Assembly (NCBI GenBank): GCA_037447655.1
Contig: JBBHKE010003360.1
Location: 296,885-312,402 of the forward strand
Reading direction: 5' to 3'
DNA length: 15,518 nucleotides
Source: Zygnema cylindricum
Taxonomy: Eukaryota > Streptophyta > Zygnematophyceae > Zygnematales > Zygnemataceae
Positions within the stretch are counted from its first letter, which is position 1; every line of letters starts with the position of its first letter. Below the pieces are notes generated by a model. The model ran no database searches. It was not told the origin of the DNA and was given only the letters and a program-made list of their open reading frames with translations. This document shows, piece after piece, positions 9,801 to 15,518 of this stretch. A program made the position numbers and the translations under genes.

Positions 9801-12800
9801 TAAAAGAGATAGTATCAGATAAGAAAACCTTTTATTGCAAAATGGCTTTGGCAGATATGAAAGACAGGCATAATCCTTTCAGCAATCGTCTCTTATGTGG
9901 AAACAAACTACCTCCCAAAAAACAAGTACAGAGACACGTCCTTGACCCAGCAAATTAAAGAATAAATCTGCCATGATAGTTAGAACATTAATGCCCCCTC
10001 ATGCCTTCGTTTTCCCCAAAAACAAATTTGCAAACCAAAAGGTATCGCCATATGAGGGTGACTCTTCTATATGCCCATTTTATAATTTTTTCGAGTATAA
10101 TAGTACAGTACAGCATTTCCAATAGTTTTCATACATTTGAACTATGGGTTTTCCCTCAAGGAATGTAATTGTGCTTCTACCTTCGTATTTTACCAGCCCC
10201 AGTAATAAAAGCTCACCGATTCCTCATCCAGTTCAGTTCCGTCCGGCTCTACAGTCAACTTGGGTGCCTGAGGCTGCAATTCCTTCGCATATTCTTTCCC
10301 CAGCTCGTCTGCGACAGCTTTCCCCAGAGCATCCTGTCACCTCCCTCCCACCACTCCTTAAGTCGTAGGTCAAGGGCAAACTTTTGAATACATACACCTT
10401 CCTTTCCAGCCTCTGACCAGGACTGAGGTGACGAAAGGAGACCTCCAAAGGTGGTTTAGTGGTTGATAATAAAGTGGAGGTTTATCCTAAAGGAAAGGTA
10501 CATTAGCATTTTAAAACATCAATGACTATCACTGTTCACAATTATAGAACACATACAACACAAAAAATGAGCAATAGTCTGGGACAACAATTAACTCCTT
10601 AACTCTAACAATGCCTTCCAAGTGGCATTTCCTCCTTTCAAGCTCCAACTCTCACAAACCCACCCCTGGCCCCTCTCCCTCTCCTATGCCTCTCCGTCTC
10701 CCTTTCCCTTCCTCACCTGATGATCTTGGTAAGAGGGGTTGAAGGAGCAACCAGGGCCGTCCACCTCCACCGCTGGAGCCGCCTTATGGCTCTTCTCCGT
10801 CCGGCGAACTCCACTCGCTCCTTTCAATTTCTTGCTCACTTTCTGCAAACATTTTCCCATTTTCAACATTTGACAATTTCCCATTTACGCCATTTGAAAA
10901 TTTCCCATTTTCGCATTTGACAATATTTCTAATTTTCCATTTTTGACATTTTCCCATTTTCGACATTTGACATTTTCCCATTTTCCGCATTTGACGATTT
11001 TGCTATTGAAGTAGAACTGCGGTTTAAAAGCTACACTCCTCAAGATGATTAAACTTATTTTTGCTACAAGTTTATCTGACGGCTCCAATTAAAATTCGGC
11101 GGGGTTTCACAAGCAATGACTTTACACCAAGTGGCTCCACTAACATTGTTCGATATGAAGAGGAATTTCATACTATCACTTGAAAAACCATTTAATGCAC
11201 ATACCCAAAAAAAAAAAGTACGGTCCATACTAATTACAGTGTACAGCGTAGCAGAGTCGCAAAGAAGGATTCAAGAATCAGCAGTGTAGCAAGAGCCGAA
11301 AAAACAAAAAAACAGGCAACAATTATTGCTTATAAGGGTAAAAAATAAATCTGATGTTCAAGACTACAATATCATAAACCCCACTACCATTTGCATTATT
11401 TGTCTTCCTTCTTATTCTAAGAAACAAACCTTTGGGATGCAATGAGCAAACACAAGCTGAAAAAAAACAATTTATCAATCGCATGAAAGGTTAAGTCTTG
11501 TTTTGTTGTCAGTTTGAACTTTCTTCGTTAGAGTACAGTGTGAATCTTTTTTAACGTTGATAACACTAAGCCGGTGCCGATTTTTTTTTGCCCTTGAACA
11601 TAAAATAGCCTGAATAATACTGATTGTTTTTTCTAATGCTTATTTAGTAGCGATCCAAAGTCGTCCACGCTGCTCGGACCTAAGTTAGAATAAGTAATAC
11701 TAAAATAAGCCCCACGCTAGATAATTCCAAAGGCTAGTAATGATTCACAGTGTACCGTGCTCTATGCCTGGCAGCTATGCGAAGGTACAGTCTCCCTCTC
11801 TCCCTCTCTCCTCTCTCCCTGTCCCTCTCACCATCTCTCCGCTAATCATGTTCAATCACCTGAGTTAATGCAAGAGAAAAACGAGAAAAACTCACCTTTA
11901 TGCTCCCGTCCACTGCCGTGTCTTCTGTCTCTCCCTCTGCAAATCATTCAGGGCCACATCCCAACGACATGAGCCTTTCCTGCTGACACACACCAAATCA
12001 GCGAGACTCTTCAATCATTTGTTCAAACTAAATGTGTTCTCTCCCATCTAATCCACTTTGAATCCCTTACCCTGTGCATTTTAAAAAACCTTGTTTCAGA
12101 CTTTTTCGCCATTTCCGATTCACTTACGCAAAAAGGGATGCCATCATCTGGTCAAATTGACAAACCGCTGTCAAAGTAGACTGTCTGTCGCTATTAGTGT
12201 TGAACATTTTTCCGGCACTCACTCATCACATAGCTTTCCAATTTTCAACGGTGATATTACGATTGAAAGGTGAGAGAGTTATCTTTCGCTTGTTTCCTTA
12301 CCAAAAAAAAAAATGACAATGAATTTAAAGACGTTTGAGTGCTCAAAAAAATGTTAACATTAATAGCAATGAGCAGTGTACATAACTCCATATAACTTGG
12401 ACATAACTTCAAATGACTAAGAACAAAAAGACAAGGACAAACCGATACAAACAAGACCACAATCAGGTACCAGACATACACTTCCACTGGTAGAATTGCA
12501 AAATATTCACAACTGACAAAAACGAACACATCAAGGCATATTTATCCAACAAAAACCGATAATAACGATGACTAAAGATAAAAATGCTACCTTGAGGATG
12601 CCAAGGATCCGCCTCTCTCTTCCTTTTTTTTTCTGACACCTGAATGCGACCACCAGCAATAATTACAATCATGAAGAAACCGGATGACCTCAAAAATTAC
12701 CAAAGACACAATTTATATGAAAAATATTGTGGTCTCTTTCGAGGTAATTAAACATACCCATTTACAGGCATTCCTGGCCGATAATCACCATAATAGTACA

Positions 12801-14923
12801 GAACACCACTTTTTTTACAAAATTGTTGAGTTTTCAGTACACAAACTTAACTACAGCGAAAGGAGCAAATGTATTTCTTTTCACGAAATAACCCACAAGC
12901 CTGCGGAAGAAGCAACAATCCAACCAACAGGCTTCAAAGTCATACGTTTGATTTGCAAACTTTCTTCAACAAGTTGCTATTAAAGACGGTATTTAGCTTC
13001 ATCCTAAGCTCAAAAGGTACAGTTCCATTACTAGAATAGGAAAGGACAAACAAGAAACCACACGCCAAATGGACTCACTGATGGACAAGCTCGTCACCTA
13101 AAACACTCTGTGGGAAACTAGTTTAGAGGTCAGAGAGTTAGGTTACCAATATTTCCTAAAACTCTACGGCCTAACCCTTTACAGAACATCATCCCTTCTC
13201 AACCACACTGGTGAAATCCTTTCTTCACCTTGCAATTGAAAATTCTACTGGACATCACCATCTCAGATGTTTCCTTTAGTACTTGAAACACTACGCACGC
13301 TCATATTCAATTCCTCAGTGAAATCGAAAAAAAAAGGAGAGAAAAGACAAAGTGCAAATATGCCCAGACGACAAATTTTTTTTTTTGTGTGTTACAATCC
13401 GTGATTCAACTTTTAAAAGAAAGCGACAAACAAGAAATTGTAGGAAAAGGGGTGTTAAAACCCTTTTCGTGTAGTGGGCAAAAAAAATATTTATTTGGCT
13501 TGCTTATGAAGTTCCCAGGTGGGTCTGACCACTAGAGATAACTCGAAATTTCAAGGTGTCTCCAAGCATGTGAAAATACAAATTCCCAAACCCCTCAAAA
13601 TCCAGCTTATTTCTTACCATGCTGAAAAGCAAAGCCTTTTATGGCATAATTTAGTGTAATGTTTTTTGAAATACTTTATACAGTCACTAAATGCTCATAT
13701 TGCCTGATAATAAAGGCCTGTGTTAGTAAAGGATAATATGGTTCCGTGAACAGTCATGTCGAGTGCTAACCAACATTACTATGATCCACAACGATTCCGT
13801 CTGTCTTTGTCTGGTGTCTGGGAAACTGGATACATGTAACGCAAGTTTTCAACAAAACTTGAACGGAAAACCAGTGTCCGTCGAGATGTTCTACACTTTG
13901 ACGATTATCATGCAAACACAATGCACATAAACTGACCAGTGTAAACCGTAATAATCACTAACAAAGAGTGAGAGGACGTAAGGCGTCAAGATAGACCCTT
14001 ACTCCGAGTGGGCAAAATAAAGTGGTCAGCATTGACACAAACCACACTAATTTCAAAAGGAGACTTAAAGGGATAAAAGGTAATCACTCTGGTTCGAGTG
14101 AGTGTATTTCGGACCAAAAGACATTAATTATTGTTAACCACACTTATTTAGTTTAAGTGGTCCATAATGAACCACGTGGCAGAACATAACTAGTGTAGTT
14201 GATTCTAATGAAGTGTTAATGCTAATAATTCATTAACTCTAATACCGATGGGTGGCGTAGCTTCTCGGGAGCTTAAACCATGCAGCTTTTTTCAAAGCTA
14301 GCTTACTACACAACCTCAAAATGTCCTGCCTATCTATTGCCTAAGCTTAAATCAACAAATAGATAATTCGATACTAAAACCCTCCCACTACAACAAATAT
14401 TCCCAGTCCAGCTCACCTTTCTAACAGTGTTCTCAGCCAGCTCCCCATTCTCCGTTTTTCGGACTGTTTTAACGCCACGAGGGAGCACCACCTCTCCCCC
14501 GGGAACATCTTTTCGTCGTTTTGTCCATGAGACTGGCGCAACCAAAGAATCTCTTTGAAACGAAGCCTCATAACGCAGAGATTTGTTACGATAGCGGTCC
14601 ACTTTGCGTTGAATTTTAACATCTGTCCACCGCCATGGTCGAAAGGTGAGATTCTAAATGTCGTGCTGGATCTCTATCCCTCTCCTCCTCTCCTTCCCTC
14701 CCACTCTCCCCCTCTCCCCCTCAACTCTCCCCGTCCCTTTCCCCCTTTCTCTCATCATACCTTTAGTGGTATCTACGTAAAATAGAGTGGAGTCTGGAAC
14801 GGCTTCGAGTGGCCCGCCCGTCCTCTCTTCTTTACTCTCCCTCTGAATTAGGGCATCGTGCTCGGCGCTTATCGCCGCTCTCCTAAGAGCCTGTTTCTTG
14901 CTGCCACGAAAGGCTTTTCCCAT
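6760..14923 (-). CDS. NOP53: NOP53 ribosome biogenesis protein (GLTSCR2/PICT1 family; plant SMO4-like), 12 exons, complete
   Basis: Gene-level entry; the exons are listed separately. Seen: twelve exons join without a frame break into 437 residues, MGKAFRGSKK to ...ELAIIE and TGA. Diagnostic segments are LFYVD (47-51), AVEVDGPGCSFNPSYQDHQ (177-195), an acidic run (about 244-255), a Lys/Arg/Glu-rich helix (about 264-335), FVPEPVHVLLSEEVTGSLR (345-363) and GCETLALERFKSLQRRG (367-383). Family knowledge: NOP53 joins late nucleolar pre-60S particles and, through an arch-interacting motif of the form LFxVD, recruits the Mtr4 helicase and nuclear exosome to trim the ITS2-containing 7S pre-rRNA. The start ATG at 14923 sits in GCCATGG, a favourable context. 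The length is within the range expected for the family. Inference: it is expressed with other ribosome-assembly genes, since a telo-box core lies upstream. Confidence 0.95.
7326..7402 (-). CDS. NOP53: NOP53 exon 11
   Basis: 25 codons plus 2 bases, acceptor TTATGTAG, donor GTGGGT. It encodes GCETLALERFKSLQRRG and LVEPRVPV, the conserved RFKSLQ-R-x-x-x-EPR end of the family domain. Confidence 0.95.
7537..7603 (-). CDS. NOP53: NOP53 exon 10 (conserved LLSEEVTGSLR block)
   Basis: 1 base plus 22 codons, acceptor GGGAAACAG, donor GTGAAG. It encodes FVPEPVHVLLSEEVTGSLR and TVK, equivalent to the F.P.P.xVLLSEEITGSLR block of plant NOP53. Confidence 0.96.
7893..8033. mobile_element. MITE copy 4 (best-preserved arms), in NOP53 intron 9
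   Basis: The left arm CCATAGTTCAAATGTGCAAA and the reverse complement of the right arm, CCATAGCTCAAATTGTGCGA, pair over about 40 bases. The flanks share TTGGGA directly before and after the element (left TTTTGGGA, right TTGGGAC). No coding capacity; 141 bp. Confidence 0.82.
8705..8827 (-). CDS. NOP53: NOP53 exon 9
   Basis: 1 base, 40 codons and 2 bases; acceptor ACCACAG, donor GTGAGT. It encodes a charged coiled segment, LKDLESEMIEE...EKRRLRREVAREEKQ, then LPPKLGPHK, which precedes the conserved C-terminal block. Confidence 0.93.
8867..9008. mobile_element. MITE copy 5, in NOP53 intron 8
   Basis: It begins CCATAGTTTTGATG and ends CACACTTTGCAACCATG. It folds along most of its length: left GTTTCCCCATACTATGTGC pairs with the reverse complement of right GCACATAATAAGGGGAAAC. 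It is flanked by CTTCAGA at 8860-8866 and 9009-9015, a 7-bp duplication. 142 bp. Confidence 0.83.
9087..9257. repeat. 70-bp direct repeat, two units, in NOP53 intron 8
   Basis: Units at about 9087-9156 and 9189-9257 both start GTTTAGGAAAAC and share TGACCAACA and GTTTCATTGCCCAGAAAG. A few substitutions and short gaps separate them. The second unit runs into the CT repeat next to exon 8. Confidence 0.8.
9258..9308. repeat. CT/GA microsatellite at the donor of NOP53 exon 8
   Basis: Interrupted (CT)n on the + strand. On the NOP53 sense strand the donor itself reads into it as GTGAGAGAGAGAGAAAG, so the 5' splice site is part of the repeat. Confidence 0.88.
9310..9429 (-). CDS. NOP53: NOP53 exon 8
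   Basis: 1 base, 39 codons and 2 bases; acceptor GGTTTCAG, donor GTGAGA. It encodes PVQVKKLSRADLNRRLRRR, followed by an Ala/Lys-rich helix to REELA. This is the K-x-x-x-x-x-LN-R/K-x-x-R segment of NOP53. The donor opens directly into a GA repeat on the sense strand. Confidence 0.93.
9686..9771 (-). CDS. NOP53: NOP53 exon 7 (acidic segment)
   Basis: 28 codons plus 2 bases, acceptor CTGGACCAG, donor GTTTGA (a weaker donor than the others). It encodes RFFLEVGGGEEDVEDEEGEE, then DGVLLGIA. The xFLxV entry followed by an acidic run matches the family. Confidence 0.88.
10017..10147. mobile_element. MITE copy 6 with exact 8-bp target-site duplication, in NOP53 intron 6
   Basis: The right arm CATTTGAACTATGG matches the family end. 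The left arm CAAAAACAAATTTGCAAA is degenerate. GTTTTCCC occurs at 10009-10016 and 10148-10155, immediately outside the element. An 8-bp duplication is typical of hAT transposons. 131 bp, non-coding. Confidence 0.78.
10217..10333 (-). CDS. NOP53: NOP53 exon 6
   Basis: 39 codons, phase 0, acceptor GGTGACAG, donor GTGAGC. It encodes DALGKAVADELGKEYAKELQ and continues to LDEES. This matches the helix that follows the FNPS motif (DALAxAVAEExxKxY). Confidence 0.94.
10669..10716. repeat. Pyrimidine tract on + (purine on NOP53 sense) at the donor of exon 5
   Basis: CT-rich with few interruptions. On the sense strand the intron begins GTGAGGAAGGGAAAGGGAG. Confidence 0.8.
10717..10842 (-). CDS. NOP53: NOP53 exon 5 (GPGCSFNPS signature)
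   Basis: 42 codons, phase 0, acceptor GTTTGCAG, donor GTGAGG. It encodes KVSKKLKGASG...APAVEVDGPGCSFNPSYQDHQ, the most diagnostic block of the NOP53 family. Its acceptor abuts a minisatellite and lacks an ordinary pyrimidine tract. Confidence 0.96.
10850..11001. repeat. Minisatellite, about 24-bp units, end of NOP53 intron 4
   Basis: About six units of the form CATTTGACA.TTTCCCATTTTCG start at 10850, 10867, 10891, 10914, 10938, 10964 and (partial) 10988. Unit length varies from 17 to 26 bases. The array ends 7 bases from the acceptor of exon 5. Confidence 0.85.
11790..11840. repeat. CT/GA-rich tract in NOP53 intron 4
   Basis: TCTCCCTCTCTCCCTCTC and similar on +; purine on the sense strand. 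It starts about 55 bases into the intron after exon 4. Confidence 0.82.
11896..11936 (-). CDS. NOP53: NOP53 exon 4 (41-base micro-exon)
   Basis: 2 bases plus 13 codons (GETEDTAVDGSIK), acceptor ATTTGCAG, donor GTGAGT. It is required by phase: exon 3 ends with 1 carried base and exon 5 starts phase 0, and this is the exon I found that links them. The other two reading phases were checked: one has a stop and the other would not join exon 5. There is no conserved motif of its own. Confidence 0.78.
12591..12639 (-). CDS. NOP53: NOP53 exon 3
   Basis: 16 codons plus 1 base, acceptor GCATTCAG, donor GTAGCA. It encodes VSEKKRKREADPWHPQ. The D-P-W matches the D-x-W position that precedes the basic linker in family members. 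The exon is short, so the call rests on phase and on this motif. Confidence 0.85.
14417..14622 (-). CDS. NOP53: NOP53 exon 2
   Basis: 2 bases plus 68 codons, acceptor GTGGACAG, donor GTGAGC. It encodes VKIQRKVDRYRNKSLRYEAS and onward to NTVRK. The basic residues and the position after the LFxVD motif fit plant NOP53. It ends phase 0. Confidence 0.93.
14671..14753. repeat. Polypyrimidine tract on + (purine on NOP53 sense) in intron 1
   Basis: About 83 bases of C and T with rare A or G fill most of the 138-base intron 1, beginning 7 bases after the donor on the sense strand. Confidence 0.85.
14761..14923 (-). CDS. NOP53: NOP53 exon 1 (start codon; Mtr4-binding LFYVD motif)
   Basis: 54 codons plus 1 base from the ATG at 14923-14921 to the donor GTATGA. 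It encodes MGKAFRGSKKQALRR..., then AVPDSTLFYVDTTK. L47-D51 fits the LFxVD arch-interacting motif known from Nop53 and Utp18. The split codon G|AT gives Asp55. Confidence 0.93.
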
Positions 14924-14944
14924 GGCGAAACCGCCTTGGTCCTT

Positions 14945-14976
14945 CTTGTTTTGTTTTGTTTTGTTTTTTTTTTTTA
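14945..14976. repeat. (TTTTG)n and T-run just upstream of the NOP53 start
   Basis: Four TTTTG-like units followed by about 12 T on +. On the NOP53 sense strand this is an A-rich, CAAAA-repeat leader ending about 22 bases before the ATG. It is probably 5' UTR or core promoter; the transcription start is unknown. Confidence 0.75.
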
Positions 14977-15196
14977 TTGTTGTATTCTGTTAATTTTGTT
15001 CTGCTTCAATTGCTGTTAAAACTTTTAACGTTTTTTCGGCTTAAACTGCTGTTGAAACTTGCAAGTACGGTAGAGAAATTAGGAAATAGGATGGCACTGA
15101 AAGGAGAATGCTGCAGGGGTTGTGGTGCACTTTGAATCAAGACTGCAGTGTGAGGAGAGCGGACACTTTATGTAAGATGGAGATTAGAGACCGCGT

Positions 15197-15204
15197 AACC
15201 CTAA
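15197..15204 (+). promoter_or_regulatory. Telo-box core AACCCTAA upstream of NOP53
   Basis: An exact AACCCTAA, 274 bases upstream of the NOP53 ATG (TTAGGGTT on the sense strand). In plants the telo-box (AAACCCTAA) is enriched in promoters and leaders of ribosomal-protein and ribosome-assembly genes. Here the preceding base is T, giving TAACCCTAA. No TGGGCY site II element was found nearby. Confidence 0.5.
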
Positions 15205-15331
15205 TTTTCAAGTGAAGTCCAAGTCACAGTTTCGGCGTCTCATATTCTCAAAACGTGCAGAGAGCAAAGAAACTGGCGAGTTTATTTCAGGTGTCGTATA
15301 TCGCATCGGATGAAGATGAATGCGTAGCGTG

Positions 15332-15364
15332 AAGCAAAAGTTTTGCTTAGCGATATAGTATCGC
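15332..15364. repeat. Two adjacent perfect palindromes upstream of NOP53
   Basis: AAGCAAAAGTTTTGCTT (15332-15348; arms of 8 around one G) is followed one base later by GCGATATAGTATCGC (15350-15364; arms of 6 around TAG). They lie about 410-440 bases upstream of the NOP53 start. Confidence 0.8.
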
Positions 15365-15518
15365 ACGCCAAATAAAACTGCCACGATGGTACACGATATA
15401 AAAAGCTTAAGTGTTCGGTACAGGACTACAGAGCAGGGGTCGCAAAAGTCAAAAAAATTGATACCCGAAACCGACAAAAAAAAATCTTCAAAATCTGAAC
15501 ACCCGATACCCGACCGGG

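Larger units (their letters stand above)
6899..14760 (-). other. NOP53 introns 1-11
   Basis: Introns, given as low-high coordinates in transcript order: 14623-14760, 12640-14416, 11937-12590, 10843-11895, 10334-10716, 9772-10216, 9430-9685, 8828-9309, 7604-8704, 7403-7536 and 6899-7325. All are GT-AG on the - strand. Intron 2 (1.8 kb) shows no gene. Introns 6, 8 and 9 hold MITEs; introns 1, 4, 5 and 8 hold polypurine tracts; intron 4 ends in a minisatellite. Confidence 0.88.
14924..15518 (-). other. NOP53 upstream region
   Basis: It holds the A-rich leader, a telo-box core, two palindromes and, at the edge, two copies of GATACCCGA (15460-15468 and 15505-15513). An 89-codon frame at 15208-15477 (-) resembles no family I know and is not called. 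No TATA box could be assigned with confidence. Confidence 0.5.

Noticed and set aside
9467-9958. 163-codon open frame on + strand
   Set aside because: It runs antisense through NOP53 exon 7 and its flanking introns. The acidic exon read backwards gives the Ser/Pro-rich stretch, and there is no recognisable domain.
12094-12147. Second C/D-like pair (GATGATGG...CTGA) on - strand in NOP53 intron 3
   Set aside because: No terminal stem, short spacing and an imperfect box C; expected by chance.
12684-12983. 99-codon frame on + strand
   Set aside because: Lies antisense within NOP53 intron 2, has no recognisable domain and typical chance length in AT-rich DNA.
13130-13193. C/D-box snoRNA candidate on - strand in NOP53 intron 2 (ATGATG...CTGA, 64 bases apart)
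   Set aside because: Box C deviates from RTGATGA, the terminal stem is only about three pairs, and the guide segment before box D matches no rRNA stretch I can recall.
14085-14100. GGTTCGAG, resembling a tRNA B box
   Set aside because: The surrounding bases form only a CACTC/GAGTG hairpin. No acceptor stem, D arm or anticodon arm can be folded around it.
15208-15477. 89-codon frame on - strand upstream of NOP53
   Set aside because: No similarity to a family I know. It covers the palindromes, has no splice partner, and lies in the presumed promoter. It may be spurious; transcript data would decide.
15460-15513. Two GATACCCGA copies at the right edge
   Set aside because: Only 9 bases each and cut by the window border; too little to call a repeat family.

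Overview
The window reads as nuclear DNA of a green plant, most likely a land plant. It has short exons with GT-AG borders, introns of about 130 to 1,800 bases, GA/CT-rich simple repeats and small inverted-repeat elements. The spliced proteins resemble plant members of their families, from memory and without a database search. A non-seed plant such as a bryophyte is possible, but I cannot fix the species. No bacterial, organellar or viral gene is visible.

Two genes lie tail to tail. On the + strand, bases 1-4221 hold ten exons of a NAP1-related protein (plant NRP, the SET/TAF-I-beta branch of histone chaperones). The upstream end is cut by the window edge, and the gene ends in an acidic tail and a TAA stop. 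On the - strand, bases 14923-6760 hold a complete twelve-exon gene for NOP53, a nucleolar 60S ribosome-assembly factor, predicted at 437 residues. Every exon junction of both genes was checked by hand: reading phases join without a frame break, and all introns are GT-AG.

Between the two stop codons (4222-6759) there is no convincing gene. This interval holds the 3' UTR of NRP, a perfect 9-bp hairpin, a 35-bp direct repeat, about 300 bp of GA-rich polypurine DNA, and three copies of a short inverted-repeat element. Three more copies lie in NOP53 introns 6, 8 and 9. One copy has an exact 8-bp target-site duplication, which points to a non-autonomous hAT-type MITE family.

The NOP53 introns hold further unusual DNA. 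Sense-strand polypurine tracts lie close to four 5' splice sites. A roughly 24-bp minisatellite abuts the acceptor of exon 5, and a 70-bp direct repeat lies in intron 8. Upstream of NOP53 (14924-15518) are a (TTTTG)n/T-run, a telo-box core (AACCCTAA) and two adjacent perfect palindromes.

Functionally, both genes are housekeeping nuclear genes: one handles H2A/H2B and chromatin, the other ITS2 processing and exosome recruitment in the nucleolus. Nothing shows that they act together beyond their convergent arrangement. I found no clearly new protein system; the most novel material is the MITE cluster and the repeats tied to splice sites.
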